Shown piece after piece: positions 1-10,570 of a stretch of DNA of 64,000 nt. Each line of letters starts with the position of its first letter. Position 1 is the stretch's first letter. This DNA is from Kitasatospora azatica KCTC 9699 (GTDB lineage: Bacteria > Actinomycetota > Actinomycetes > Streptomycetales > Streptomycetaceae), in contig NZ_JQMO01000003.1 in the NCBI RefSeq assembly GCF_000744785.1, positions 3,782,001-3,846,000 on the forward strand. The letters run 5' to 3'. The notes beneath the pieces are model-generated. The model searched no databases and was not told where the DNA came from. It was given only the letters and a program-made list of their open reading frames with translations. A program made the translations under genes and the position numbers.

Positions 1-287
1 CGGAAGGCGGAGGGTGCCCAGGCGTCGCGCAGCCGCCCCCGCAGCGGGCGCCGGGACGGGTTGCTGACGGTCAGTGAGACGGTGGCGGGCTCGCCGAGCC
101 GGACCGAGCTGTCGCCCTCCCGGGCCAGGTGCAGGGTCCGGACGGGAGCCGCGATCGCCAAGTCCAGCAGCACGCCGACAACCACCACACCGGTGACCAG
201 CCCGATCCCGGCCCAGGAGGGCAGCACGAGCCCGACGAACAGGCTGCCCAGGGCGGCGAGCAGGGCGGTTCGGCCGGTCAGGGCCAC
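1..287 (-). CDS. DUF58 domain-containing membrane protein (N-terminal part only)
   Basis: Only the first 95 codons lie in the window; the 3' end runs off the left edge. The protein starts at GTG 287, with AGGAG at 299-295 seven bases upstream. Two hydrophobic stretches (about residues 7-22 and 28-46) are followed by a beta-rich segment with the sequence VSLTVSNPSRRP, as in DUF58 proteins. DUF58 proteins are usually encoded beside MoxR ATPases and are thought to act with them in assembling or activating membrane or surface complexes. Here the gene follows the MoxR gene by about 50 bases in the same direction, so it is probably the last visible member of this operon. The function is inferred from family and context only. 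Confidence 0.8.
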   Translation of the reverse strand, partial: MALTGRTALLAALGSLFVGLVLPSWAGIGLVTGVVVVGVLLDLAIAAPVRTLHLAREGDSSVRLGEPATVSLTVSNPSRRPLRGRLRDAWAPSAF

Positions 288-336
288 GGCAGGACTCCTA
301 GCTTTTGAAGTGCTTTCGAAACCGACCCGACCCGGC

Positions 337-1307
<971 letters not shown>

Positions 1308-1311
<4 letters not shown>

Positions 1312-2549
1312 GGCTGTCGTACCTGCCTTTCCAGGGCATCGAGGTCGTCGGCGAGCCGCAGCAGTGCGGCGTCGTCGGTGGGTGGCGGGCCGTACAGCAG
1401 CCCGGCGAGCTCGCCGGGCGGGCGCTGGTCGGCCAGCCGTTCGGTGAGGGCGGTCAGCAGGGCGTTGCCGTCCACCTCGCCGGCCGTCACGGGGACGCCG
1501 AGCGGCGGCGCGAGCCGGTGTCGGGTGGCCCGGCGCAGTGCCTCGGCGGCCCGGCCGCGGGCCTTGGCCAGCTGGTAGAGCCGGGCCCGGCCCTCGGTGG
1601 TCTCGGCGGCCCGGACCACCACCGGGAGCTGCTCGCTGACCAGCGGGCCGAGTCGGCGGGCCCGCCAGAGTGCGGCGAGCAGGGCGGCGAGAAACAGCTG
1701 GACGGTGGCCGCCCGCCAGCCGACCGGGATCAGCTCGGTGAGGGTCTTCTGCCCGGCGGCCACGGGGGCGGTGCCGTAGTCGGGCAGGTACCAGGTGAGG
1801 TGCGGCCGGCTGCCGAGCAGGGCGAGGGCGAGCGAGGCGTTGCCGTCGTGGGCCAGCCGCTGGTTGGTGAGGAAGCGGCCGGAGCCGATCACCACCACTT
1901 CGGCGCCGTCGGTGCTGATCGAGCTGGTCAGGGTGGGGTGGCCGTCGCGGGGGTAGCAGCCGGTGGCGCCGGCAGTGATCCGGTAGAGCCGGCCGCCGGC
2001 CTCGGCGCTGCCGGCCTGCTGGGCCGCGGGCAGGTCGCACTGCGGGGCGGTGCCGGCAGAGCTGACGGCCACCGGCGTGGTGTCGCCGCCGTAGGTCTGC
2101 ACGGACGGGGTGAGCAGTTCGAGCGGCAGGTCGCCGGGCGAGATCAGGACCAGCCGGTGGTGTCCGGCGGCGCCGAGCGCGCGCAGCTGGTCGACCGTCA
2201 GGAGGTCCGGCAGCGGCACCACCACGGTGTCGTCCCTGGTGGGGGTGGCGGCGAGTGCGGCGGGGTCGGCGGTGCTGGAGACCTCGATCCCGCGGGCCCG
2301 CAGGAGCTGGGAGACGGCCTTGGTGCCGTCGGGGTCGGGAGAGCGCGGGTCGAGCGCGGCGTAGCCGGCCTTGTTGCCGAGGCCGGCTATCAGCAGGCCG
2401 GCCAGCAGCAGGAAGGCGCCGCCGGCCAGGAACCAGCGGGTGCGGAGCCAGAGCTGACGTGCCGTCGGGGTCAGGCTGCGGTGGTCGGCGGGGCTCGGGT
2501 CGACGCGGTCGGCGGTGCGTATGTCACGGGGGGTGGTGCTGGTGGTCAC
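1308..2549 (-). CDS. DUF4350 domain-containing membrane protein
   Basis: A 413-residue protein with one transmembrane helix near residues 35-55 (FLAGGAFLLLAGLLIAGLG) and a second around residues 255-275. Between them is an extracytoplasmic domain with a Rossmann-like DUF4350 pattern (GTKAVSQLLRARGIEV, then TVVVPLPDLL). The GTG start at 2549 overlaps the stop of the DUF4129 gene (GTGA), and its own stop overlaps the MoxR start in the same way, so three genes are chained by 4-base overlaps. The family usually sits with MoxR and DUF58 genes; no biochemical role is established. The call rests on the operon and on overall architecture. Confidence 0.82.
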
Positions 2550-3217
2550 GCGGCGCCCGCCGGGGTCAGGTGGCTGGGACGGGTCTGGCGCAGCTGCCGG
2601 TCGAGCTCGGCGAGCCGCTGGTAGGCGGCCTGGTCGGCGGATCGGTCGCCGTAGGCGATGTCGTCGAAGAGGCGGGCGGCCTCGCGCAGCGCGACGGCCT
2701 GTTCGGGCAGGTGGCGGCCGGCCTCGGCGGCGGCCTCGTCGGCGGTGCGGCCGGGGCGCGGGTCGAGCAGGGTGCGCTCCTCGAGGTCGCGGACCAGGGC
2801 CCGCATCTGCTCGCGGACGGCTTGTGTCCACTCCCCGGCGGCGGCGTGCCGCTGCGCCGCCGCGCGGTGCTCCGCGGCGGTGCGCGGGCCGTCGGCGGCG
2901 AACAGCGCGGCGGCGGTGGTGGCGGCCCGGCCGGGGCGGCCGAGCCGCCACCAGAGCGCGCCGCCGAGCAGCACGGCGAGCACCAGGAACAGGATCAGTC
3001 CGGTGGTGCCGTTGCTCGCGGCGTTGCCGAGCTGCCCGAGCAGGTTGTCCAGTTGCTCCCAGAGCCAGTTGGTGATCCGCTGCAGCAGACCGGGGTCGTG
3101 GCGGTGGTACTCCGGCTTCAGCAGTTCTTCGCGCGCGGCCTCGCGGGCCGGATCGCGCGGCACGGTCACCGGGGCGCCGTCACCGGCGGCCCGGGCCCAG
3201 TCCCCCCAGGTCGGCAT
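2546..3217 (-). CDS. DUF4129 domain-containing membrane protein
   Basis: A 223-residue protein starting at ATG 3217, four bases after the stop of the upstream membrane-protein gene. It has an N-terminal soluble segment (EYHRHDPGLLQRITNWLWEQL), one transmembrane helix near residues 77-95 (GLILFLVLAVLLGGALWW) and a cytoplasmic helical domain rich in Arg and Ala. The C-terminal segment (EERTLLDPRPGRTADEAAAEAG) matches the DUF4129 signature found in MoxR operons and in some transglutaminase-like proteins. Its function is unknown. It is likely to form a membrane complex with the neighbouring DUF58 and DUF4350 products; that is inference from context. Confidence 0.85.
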   Translation of the reverse strand: MPTWGDWARAAGDGAPVTVPRDPAREAAREELLKPEYHRHDPGLLQRITNWLWEQLDNLLGQLGNAASNGTTGLILFLVLAVLLGGALWWRLGRPGRAATTAAALFAADGPRTAAEHRAAAQRHAAAGEWTQAVREQMRALVRDLEERTLLDPRPGRTADEAAAEAGRHLPEQAVALREAARLFDDIAYGDRSADQAAYQRLAELDRQLRQTRPSHLTPAGAA

Positions 3218-3221
3218 CGGG

Positions 3222-4535
3222 TCAGGCCGCCCCGGTCGGTCCGCCGGTCGGGGTGTCGACCGGCCCGGCGGTGGTGCCGGCCCAGCCGGTGCCGCCGTAC
3301 TCCGGCAGCCCCGCGGCGCGGGCCAGCTCCAGGTCCAGCGCCTCGCGGCGGATCCGCTGGTCGACGTAGAGCAGTACGTGGATGCCGGCGCTGATCGGGA
3401 CGGTCAGGGTCGCGCCGAGCACGCCGCCGATCGCGATGATCACCAGTGCGCCGAGCGGCTGCGGGGTGTTCGGGTCGGCGCCCAGCGCGGACAGCGGGTT
3501 GCTGTTGCTGACCCCGGCGATGGCGCTGAACGGCACCTCGATGATGCCGGCGAGCAGCGCGGCCAGCACGCCGCCGAGCAGGGTGATCCCGAAGATCCGC
3601 CACCAGGAGCCGCGGACCAGGCGGCGGGAGCGGGAGAGCGCGGCCTTGATGCCCTGCTTCTCCAGCATCAGCGCGGGGGTGGCCAGGTGCAGCTGCATGT
3701 AGACCCAGAGCGCCACCACGCTGCCCGCGATCAGCCCGAGAGCCAGGGTGACGTCAACGCCCGGGCTGGAGCCGCCGACCGCGAGGGCGATGATGCCGGG
3801 GAGCATGCCGACCACGACGATCCCGACGATGATCAGCAGGGTCAGCAGGGTCAGGCCGAGCAGCCGCCACAGCTGTGGGCGGGCGGCCCGCCAGGCGAGG
3901 CCGATGGAGACCTGCTCGCCGAGGATCGCCTTGCTGACCACCATGGTCAGCATCGCGGTCATCACCAGTCCGGCGAAGGCGCTGATCAGGTAGCTGACAC
4001 CGAGCAGGATCACGGCGAGGGTGTTCTGATCGTCGTTGCGGGTGACATAGGTGAGCGCGGTGGCCGTGGTCTGGCTGAACACCGCGACCACCAGGGCGAG
4101 CGGCAGCACGGTGCGCCAGTGCTTGCGAGCGGTGGAGATCGAGCCGTCCAGGATCTCGCCGACGCCCAGCGGGCGCAGCGGGATCACCCCGGGCTTGGGG
4201 CTCGCCGGCTGCATGCCCCAGTTCGGCTGCCAGCCGGGCTTGCCGGCGCCGGGCTGGCCCCAGCCGGGCTGCCCGCCCTGGGCACCCCAGCCCGGCGGCG
4301 CTGTCCAGCCGCCCTGGGCGGGGCGCTGCGGGGGCACCTGGCCGGCGCGCGGGTCGCCGTACGCGCCGGGGTAGGGCGGCGCGGCCGGGGGCGCGGGAGT
4401 CGGTGCGGGGGCGGGCGCTGGCGCTGCGGTGGCCGACGGTGCGTCCGACCCGACGGGCGTGTCGGCCGGCGGCCGGACGTCTTCGGGCTCGGATCCGGAC
4501 GAGCTGGGGGAGACCCAGCCCGGAGTGTCGGTCAT
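3222..4535 (-). CDS. Polytopic membrane protein with Pro/Gly-rich cytoplasmic N-terminus
   Basis: A 437-residue protein, first gene of the MoxR operon and divergent from mtrA. ATG 4535 follows an AGGAG site. The first 135 residues are low complexity (PAPAPAPTPAPPAAPP, then repeated PGW/QPGWGQPGAG), resembling streptomycete membrane proteins with disordered tails. The remainder has about six hydrophobic helices, beginning after VIPLRPLGVGEILDGSIS. That motif and the overall topology match the glycerophosphoryl-diester-phosphodiesterase membrane-domain family, but no catalytic phosphodiesterase domain is present. A transport or assembly role in the same complex as the downstream genes is possible and unproven. 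Confidence 0.85.
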   Translation of the reverse strand: MTDTPGWVSPSSSGSEPEDVRPPADTPVGSDAPSATAAPAPAPAPTPAPPAAPPYPGAYGDPRAGQVPPQRPAQGGWTAPPGWGAQGGQPGWGQPGAGKPGWQPNWGMQPASPKPGVIPLRPLGVGEILDGSISTARKHWRTVLPLALVVAVFSQTTATALTYVTRNDDQNTLAVILLGVSYLISAFAGLVMTAMLTMVVSKAILGEQVSIGLAWRAARPQLWRLLGLTLLTLLIIVGIVVVGMLPGIIALAVGGSSPGVDVTLALGLIAGSVVALWVYMQLHLATPALMLEKQGIKAALSRSRRLVRGSWWRIFGITLLGGVLAALLAGIIEVPFSAIAGVSNSNPLSALGADPNTPQPLGALVIIAIGGVLGATLTVPISAGIHVLLYVDQRIRREALDLELARAAGLPEYGGTGWAGTTAGPVDTPTGGPTGAA

Positions 4536-4775
4536 CACTGCTCCTCGGCGCGGGGCGAGCGCCCCAGGACGGTGCATGGGGCGCATGCGTGCCGCCCATC
4601 GTGCCATGGTGGCGGCAGGCACCCCAGGGGTGCCGGGTTGCTGATCGACAACGGAGTCGACGGGGCCGTCGAAGCTTGGAGTTTGGGTGGATATGGGCGC
4701 TCTCACCAGCGGTTCGCCGGGGAGATTGGCACGGGTGTGCGGCAGGTCACAATCCGGTAATGAGAGGATGGGCTC

Positions 4776-5453
4776 ATGAAAGGTCGCGTCCTCGTCGTAG
4801 ATGACGACACCGCACTCGCCGAGATGCTCGGCATCGTGCTGCGTGGTGAGGGTTTTGAGCCGTATTTCGTCGCGGACGGGGACAAGGCGCTGGCCGCGTT
4901 CCGCGAGACCAAACCGGACCTCGTCCTGCTCGACCTGATGCTGCCCGGACGGGACGGAATCGACGTCTGCCGGCAGATCAGGTCCGAGTCCGGGGTGCCG
5001 ATCGTGATGCTCACCGCGAAGACCGACACGGTCGACATCGTGGTGGGCCTGGAGTCCGGCGCCGACGACTACGTGGTCAAGCCGTTCAAGCCCAAGGAGC
5101 TGGTCGCCCGGGTCCGGGCGCGGCTGCGCCGGGCCGAGGAGCCCACCCCCGAGCAGCTGACCATCGGCGATCTGGTGATCGACGTGGCCGGCCACTCGGT
5201 CAAGCGGGACGGCCGGGGCATCCCGCTGACCCCGCTGGAGTTCGACCTGCTGGTCGCGCTGGCCCGCAAGCCCTGGCAGGTGTTCACCCGCGAGGTGCTG
5301 CTGGAGCAGGTCTGGGGCTACCGGCACGCGGCCGACACCCGGCTGGTCAACGTCCACGTCCAGCGTCTGCGCTCGAAGATCGAGAAGGACCCGGAGCGTC
5401 CGGAGATCGTGGTCACCGTCCGCGGTGTCGGCTACAAGGCCGGACCCAGCTGA
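4776..5453 (+). CDS. mtrA: MtrA, OmpR-family response regulator
   Basis: A 225-residue response regulator. The receiver domain (residues 1-118) has the acidic pocket VVDDD (9-11), phosphoacceptor Asp53 in LLDLMLPGRDG and the switch Lys in YVVKPFKPKE. The C-terminal winged helix ends with VHVQRLRSKIEKDPERPEIVVTVRGVGYK, written here as separate conserved blocks (VHVQRLRSKIE; VRGVGYKAG). Near-identity to the MtrA family and the adjacent mtrB and lpqB genes make the assignment secure. In actinobacteria MtrA links cell-wall metabolism, division and development. ATG 4776 is preceded by GAGAGGA. A weak promoter-like pair, TTGGCA 4726-4731 and CACAAT 4748-4753, lies upstream in the divergent region. 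Confidence 0.97.
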   Translation: MKGRVLVVDDDTALAEMLGIVLRGEGFEPYFVADGDKALAAFRETKPDLVLLDLMLPGRDGIDVCRQIRSESGVPIVMLTAKTDTVDIVVGLESGADDYVVKPFKPKELVARVRARLRRAEEPTPEQLTIGDLVIDVAGHSVKRDGRGIPLTPLEFDLLVALARKPWQVFTREVLLEQVWGYRHAADTRLVNVHVQRLRSKIEKDPERPEIVVTVRGVGYKAGPS

Positions 5454-5454
5454 C

Positions 5455-7569
5455 GTGACGCACCAGATCCACCCCTCCCCGGCCGGCGCCCCGGCCGGGG
5501 AGGCGCACATACCGGGCACCGGCGCCACCCGCGCGGCGGTGTCGCCCCTCGGGCTGCTCCGCCGCCGGCTGGGCAGCCCCTTCCACCGCCTCTCGGCGCT
5601 CTACCGGCGCTCGATCCAGTTGCGGGTGGTCGCTGCCACGCTGGTGCTCTCGGTCGCGCTGGTCATGGTGCTCGGCGTGGTGGTGATGGCCCAGGTCCGC
5701 CAGGGCCTGCTGGACAGCAAGAAGCGCACCGCGCAGAGCCAGGCCTACGGCGGTTTCACCACCGCCCAGAAGCAGAGCGACCTGCTGCGCGACGCCCGCG
5801 CCAAGACCGGCAACACCACCGATGCCAGCGCCGGCGAGACCAGTACCTGGCTGACCGACCAGGTCTCCGGGCTGGCCAGCGGCGGCCAGGGCGTCTACCT
5901 GGTGATCGGCACCGTGCCGTCCAGCGACCAGAACGCGATCGCCACCAGCACCCCGCTGCTCACCGCCCGGGCCTCCGAGGACGTGGCGCTCAACAGCATC
6001 CCGTCCGAGCTGGCCACCGAGGTGGCGAGGGACCCGAGCCACCTGCCGCACGAGCAGGCCACCACGATCCACCGCACCTCCGCCTCCGGGCAGCCGGTCT
6101 CGGAGTCGGGGCTGGTCATCGGCAAGCAGCTGAGCGGACCCGACGGCAGCCCGTACCAGCTCTACTTCGCGTTCTCCTTCGTCCAGGAGGACAACACCCT
6201 GAGCCTGGTCACCGGCACGGTGGCCACCGCGGGGCTGTTCATCGTCGCGCTGCTCGGCTGCATCGCCTGGCTGGTCGTCCGTCAGGTGGTCACCCCGGTG
6301 CGGATGGCCGCCGGCATCGCCGAGCGGCTGGCCGACGGGCACCTCGAAGAGCGGATGAAGGTCACCGGGACCGACGACATCGCCCGGCTCGGCGAGTCCT
6401 TCAACCGGATGGCGGGCGCGCTGCAGACCCAGATCCGCCAGCTCGAGGAACTCTCCCGGGTGCAGCGGCGGTTCGTCTCGGACGTCTCGCACGAGCTGCG
6501 CACCCCGCTGACCACGGTGCGGATGGCCGCCGACCTGATCTACGACAGCCGCGAGGACCTGGACCCGATGGCGGCCCGCTCCGCCGAGTTGCTGCAGGGC
6601 CAGCTGGACCGGTTCGAATCGCTGCTCGCCGACCTGCTGGAGATCAGCCGGTTCGACGCCGGGGCGGCGATCCTGGACGCCGAGCCGGTGGACCTGCGCG
6701 ACATCGTGCACCGGGTGGTCGAGGCGGCCGACCCGCTGGCCCGGCTCAAGGGCAGCGCCGTGGTGCTGCGCGGGGCCGACAAGCCGGTGGTCGCCGAGGT
6801 CGACCCGCGCCGGATCGAGCGGATCCTGCGCAACCTGGTGGTCAACGCGCTGGAGCACGGCGAGGGCCGCGACGTGGTGATCCAGCTGGGCTCCGCCGAG
6901 GGCGCGGTCGCGGTCGGCGTACGGGACTACGGCATCGGGCTCAAGCCCGGCGAAGCCTCCCGGGTCTTCCACCGGTTCTGGCGGGCCGACCCCTCGCGGG
7001 TGCGGACCACCGGCGGCACCGGCCTGGGCCTGTCGATCGCCGTCGAGGACGCCCATCTGCACGGCGGCTGGCTGCAGGCCTGGGGCGAGCCCGGCGGCGG
7101 CTCGCACTTCCGGCTCACCCTGCCGCGCACCCGCGGCGGCGAGATCGGCCGGGCGCCGTTCCGCCTGGAGCCCGAGGACTCGCGGCACAACCGGGGCCTG
7201 CGGGCCCAGGGCACCCCGTACCGGCGGGCGCTGCCGGCCGGCGCCACCGCGCTGACCGCCAACGGCGAGCCGACCGTGATCCCGGAGACCCCCGGCGGCG
7301 CGGGCGCGGGGCTCGGCCCCGGGCTCGGCGGGGTACTGAGCATCGCCGGGCCGGCGGTCGGCCAGCGCCGACTGCCGGAGGCCCCGGTCGCGGACCCGTC
7401 GGACGTCCGGGCGGTGGGTGCGGGGTACGGTGCGACCGGCGCCCAGGTGGTGGTCGACCGCAGCCGGCTGCCGCAGCCGGCGGAGGCGGGACCGGACCCG
7501 CGGGAGCAGCAGGGCGTCGACGACGCCGGGAGCACGAAGGCGGAGGGGGCGCGGGGTGGCGAGCAGTAG
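5455..7569 (+). CDS. mtrB: MtrB sensor histidine kinase
   Basis: The cognate membrane kinase of MtrA. The GTG at 5455 begins two bases after the mtrA stop; an in-frame GTG at 5425 lies inside mtrA and is less likely. The 704-residue product has a transmembrane helix near residues 58-80, an extracytoplasmic sensor region, and a second helix near 250-275 (LFIVALLGCIAWLVV). HAMP and HisKA domains follow, with His346 in SDVSHELRTPL, then an HATPase domain (N box NLVVNALEHG, G box GTGLGLS). About 140 residues after the kinase core (beyond about 562) form a Gly/Pro-rich tail of unknown role. The gene overlaps lpqB by 14 bases. Confidence 0.96.
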   Translation: MTHQIHPSPAGAPAGEAHIPGTGATRAAVSPLGLLRRRLGSPFHRLSALYRRSIQLRVVAATLVLSVALVMVLGVVVMAQVRQGLLDSKKRTAQSQAYGGFTTAQKQSDLLRDARAKTGNTTDASAGETSTWLTDQVSGLASGGQGVYLVIGTVPSSDQNAIATSTPLLTARASEDVALNSIPSELATEVARDPSHLPHEQATTIHRTSASGQPVSESGLVIGKQLSGPDGSPYQLYFAFSFVQEDNTLSLVTGTVATAGLFIVALLGCIAWLVVRQVVTPVRMAAGIAERLADGHLEERMKVTGTDDIARLGESFNRMAGALQTQIRQLEELSRVQRRFVSDVSHELRTPLTTVRMAADLIYDSREDLDPMAARSAELLQGQLDRFESLLADLLEISRFDAGAAILDAEPVDLRDIVHRVVEAADPLARLKGSAVVLRGADKPVVAEVDPRRIERILRNLVVNALEHGEGRDVVIQLGSAEGAVAVGVRDYGIGLKPGEASRVFHRFWRADPSRVRTTGGTGLGLSIAVEDAHLHGGWLQAWGEPGGGSHFRLTLPRTRGGEIGRAPFRLEPEDSRHNRGLRAQGTPYRRALPAGATALTANGEPTVIPETPGGAGAGLGPGLGGVLSIAGPAVGQRRLPEAPVADPSDVRAVGAGYGATGAQVVVDRSRLPQPAEAGPDPREQQGVDDAGSTKAEGARGGEQ

Positions 7570-9478
7570 CGGCCGGACCGGCCGAAGCTGGGCGGGGACG
7601 CTCTGGGTCTCGCTGACCGTGCTGCTCGCGGCCGGCTGCGCCACGATGCCGGACAGCGGCGACCCCGAGTCGGTGCAGCCGCCGCAGGGCGCGGGCGCCG
7701 ACCAGGGTGTCCAGGTACGGGTGATCCCGATGCCGCCGCGCGACGGGCTGTCGCCGCGTGCGGTGCTGCAGAACTTCCTGGACGCCTCGGTCGCCGACGA
7801 GGCCGACTACCGGACCGCCAAGCAGTACCTGACCCCGGACGGTGTCGACCACTGGAACCCGAACAACGGTGCGGTGGTGCTCAAGAGCACCGCGCTGCAG
7901 AACCCGGTGGGCGAGGACAGCGGCGACCAGGCTTCGCTGACCATCAGCTCGCCCGAGATCGGCGAACTGGACGACAAGCACACCTACCGGCCGCAGGTCG
8001 ACACGCAGCAGTTCACCCGCACCTTCCGGCTGGTCAACCTGGCCAAGGACGTGAAGGACGGCAAGGGCGCCAAAGCGCAGTGGCGGATCGCCGACCTGCC
8101 GGACCGGCTGATCCTCGACCAGACCAGCTTCCGCAACGCCTACCAGCAGGTCGACCGGTACTTCTTCACCAGGACCGACCCGGCCACCGGAAGCGACCAG
8201 CCGGTGCTGGTCCCCGACCCGGTCTACCTGCGGCGCCGCATAGACCCGGCTTCCGCCGCGGCCCGGGCCCTGGTCGACGGCCCGTCCTACTGGCTCGCGC
8301 CGGCCGTCCACTCGGCCTTCGACGGTGTCCCGCCCGTCGCCCGGGTCAACACCGACGACCCGCGCAACCCCAAGGTGCAGCTGGACGGCGTGGACTGCGT
8401 GGCCAGCGAACGGCAGTGCAAGCAGATGGCGGCCCAGCTCTACTTCACCCTGGTCAGCCAGAGCGGTGCGGGCTCGATCGACCGGGTGGTGGTCACCTCC
8501 CGCAAGGGCAGCGCCGAGATGACCCTGCAACAGGCCAAGAACCTGCAGTACGTGCCGGGTTCGCGCAGTGGTGGCGGCGGGACGGCGTACGCCCGCAACG
8601 CCCAGACCGGGCAGCTGCAGCTGGTCGGGTCGGACCCGCCGACCCCGGTGCCGGGCGTGCTCGGTGCCGCCAACCGGCCGGCGCCGCTGGTGCCGCAGCA
8701 GTCCGGTCATGTCACCGGTGCGTTCGCGGTCAGCCGGGACGGCAAGTCGGCCGCGGTGGTCAGCGAGGACGGCAAGTCGCTCTTCATCGCCGGCCTGGAC
8801 GACAGCACCAAGCAGCTGAACCCCGCGGTGGTGGGCAGCCACGCGCCCCGCCCCGAGCAGGGCCTGACCTCGCCCAGCTGGGACGGGTACGGCGGTCTGT
8901 GGGTGGTGGACCGCGACCCGGCGGCCCCGCAGGTGCTGCTGATCGAGCCCAACAAGGCCGATCCCACCAAGACGCTCCGGATCAGCGTGCCGGTGGCCGG
9001 GCTGGCCGGTCAGAGCGGGCAGACCGTGGACGCGGTGCGGATCTCCTCGGACGGCACCAGGGCCGCACTGTTGCTGCGCGGTACCGGCGCCGCGGACAGC
9101 CTGCAGATCGGCCTGGTGGTGCGTGGCGGCACCGCGCAGCAGCCGACCGCGGAGATCACCGGGCTGCGCCCGATCGCCGGTCAGCTGGTCGACGTCACCT
9201 CGGTCTCCTGGGCGGACCCGGACACCCTGCTGGCGCTCGGCAAGGAGAAGGACAGCGTCCTGCAGCTGCACTACCTCTCCACCGACGGCTCCTCCGGCCT
9301 GGACGGCGCGCTGCAGGCGGTGGACGGGATGACCGTGGTCGCCTCCTCCGAGTCGCGGCTCGACTCGGTGCTGGCCGACGCCAACGACCCTGATCACACC
9401 GTCTACAAGCTGCTCGGCAACGTCCAGTCGCAGTGGAAGACCTACGGCAACGGCATGCGGCCCGCCTACCCGGGCTGA
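7556..9478 (+). CDS. lpqB: LpqB lipoprotein, MtrAB accessory protein
   Basis: A 640-residue secreted lipoprotein. GTG 7556 lies inside the end of mtrB behind a GAGG site. The signal peptide ends in the lipobox LAAGC with the lipidated Cys at residue 28. The mature protein has a GerMN-type domain (about residues 190-330) and a C-terminal beta-propeller-like LpqB region. In mycobacteria and streptomycetes LpqB is reported to interact with the MtrB sensor domain and modulate signalling, which fits the third position in this operon. Overlapping starts suggest coupled expression. Confidence 0.95.
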   Translation: MASSSGRTGRSWAGTLWVSLTVLLAAGCATMPDSGDPESVQPPQGAGADQGVQVRVIPMPPRDGLSPRAVLQNFLDASVADEADYRTAKQYLTPDGVDHWNPNNGAVVLKSTALQNPVGEDSGDQASLTISSPEIGELDDKHTYRPQVDTQQFTRTFRLVNLAKDVKDGKGAKAQWRIADLPDRLILDQTSFRNAYQQVDRYFFTRTDPATGSDQPVLVPDPVYLRRRIDPASAAARALVDGPSYWLAPAVHSAFDGVPPVARVNTDDPRNPKVQLDGVDCVASERQCKQMAAQLYFTLVSQSGAGSIDRVVVTSRKGSAEMTLQQAKNLQYVPGSRSGGGGTAYARNAQTGQLQLVGSDPPTPVPGVLGAANRPAPLVPQQSGHVTGAFAVSRDGKSAAVVSEDGKSLFIAGLDDSTKQLNPAVVGSHAPRPEQGLTSPSWDGYGGLWVVDRDPAAPQVLLIEPNKADPTKTLRISVPVAGLAGQSGQTVDAVRISSDGTRAALLLRGTGAADSLQIGLVVRGGTAQQPTAEITGLRPIAGQLVDVTSVSWADPDTLLALGKEKDSVLQLHYLSTDGSSGLDGALQAVDGMTVVASSESRLDSVLADANDPDHTVYKLLGNVQSQWKTYGNGMRPAYPG

Positions 9479-9544
9479 TCCGCCTGCCGGGCCGGCCGGC
9501 TGGCCGGCTGGCCTGGTGGGGGTGCCCTGGTGGCGGGTGCCCGC

Positions 9545-10222
9545 TCAGCGGGTGGTGGCCGCCAGGGTGGCCGCCGCCACGGGCGGGGCACCGGCCGCGC
9601 GCAGCGCCCGAGCCGCCTCGCCCAGGGTGGCGCCGGTGGTCACCAGGTCGTCCACCAGGACCAGCTGACGGCCGCTCAGGGATTCCCGGAAGAGCTCGGG
9701 CACCGTCAGCGCGCGGTGCAGGTTGGCGCGGCGCTCGGCGGCGCCGAGACCCGCCTGGTCGGCCACCCGCCGGGCCGGGCGCAGCACCGGGGCGACCTGG
9801 CAGGGCAGCCCGTGACGGCGCAGCCGGCGCGCGGCGCTGCGGGCCAGCCGACGGGTCGCGTCGTGACCGCGGGCCCGGACGGCGCGCCGGGCCGAGGGCA
9901 TCGGGACCAGCAGCACGGGGTGCTCGGGCGGCGGAGCCTGCGCCAGCGCGGCCCGGACGGCCTCGGCGAGCACCGCGCCCAGCGGCCCGGCCAGGCCGAG
10001 CGCGCCGCGCTCCTTGTGGGCCAGCAGCAGTTGGCGAACCGGATCGCGGTAGGCGGTGCAGGCGTGCACCGGGGGCAGCCCGGCAGGGGCTGGGCGCGGC
10101 GCGGCCGGATACCCGCGCAGGCCGGTCAGCAACGCCCGGCAGGACGGGCAGAGCAGGGCGCCCGGTGCGCCGCAGCCGGCACAGGGCGCGGGGAGCAGAA
10201 GGTCGAGCAGGGACGTGAGCAC
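9545..10222 (-). CDS. ComF/amidophosphoribosyltransferase-family protein
   Basis: A 225-residue ComFC-type phosphoribosyltransferase-fold protein. Two CxxC pairs at the N-terminus (CAGCG and CPSCR) form a probable zinc-binding site. The PRPP-binding loop VLVDDLVTTGAT is near residues 185-196, and RGHDATRRLARS precedes it. I chose GTG 10222 because GGGAGG sits five bases upstream; a GTG six bases earlier (10228) would place the Shine-Dalgarno almost on top of the start. In Gram-positive competence systems ComFC aids DNA uptake; in Streptomyces the role is unknown. The gene is convergent with lpqB. Confidence 0.88.
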   Translation of the reverse strand: MLTSLLDLLLPAPCAGCGAPGALLCPSCRALLTGLRGYPAAPRPAPAGLPPVHACTAYRDPVRQLLLAHKERGALGLAGPLGAVLAEAVRAALAQAPPPEHPVLLVPMPSARRAVRARGHDATRRLARSAARRLRRHGLPCQVAPVLRPARRVADQAGLGAAERRANLHRALTVPELFRESLSGRQLVLVDDLVTTGATLGEAARALRAAGAPPVAAATLAATTR

Positions 10223-10228
10223 GGGCAC

Positions 10229-10570
10229 CTCCCACGCGGCTGTGGTGGGGCCAGGGTGGGCCGTCTGGGCGGAGTTGTCCAGATATTTACCGTCACTTCA
10301 CTCGATTGAGGGTAGACAGGGGGGAACAGCTGTCCGGCCGGAACCCGCAACACCTAAGGTCCCGCTGGAGAGGCGAAAAGCCCGGATGGGGTGTCTCATG
10401 AGGCTCCAGGGGGTTTCAAGCCGCTCTGGTGGGGAGGAAGTGGGTGAAGGCCCAGCCCGCCAGGTCACTCGACCAGGCGGCGGGCCGGCGGCATCGTGGC
10501 TGGTCAGGCTGGGTCTCATGCCCGGTCCGGTAGTCCGGATCGGCGCCAGTACGAGGGATCGGAGTTCTGC
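10229..10570. other. Divergent intergenic region and long hpf leader
   Basis: These 342 bases separate the divergent ComF and hpf genes. The part next to ComF is relatively A/T-rich (about 10270-10315, including TTGTCC and TATTTACC), as expected for promoters, but I cannot pick a convincing -35/-10 pair. The remainder leading to hpf has no conserved reading frame or riboswitch that I recognise. Confidence 0.4.

Noticed and set aside
9479-9544. GGCCGGC-rich repeats between lpqB and the ComF gene as a terminator
   Set aside because: The repeats can pair in several ways, but no single convincing stem-loop stands out.
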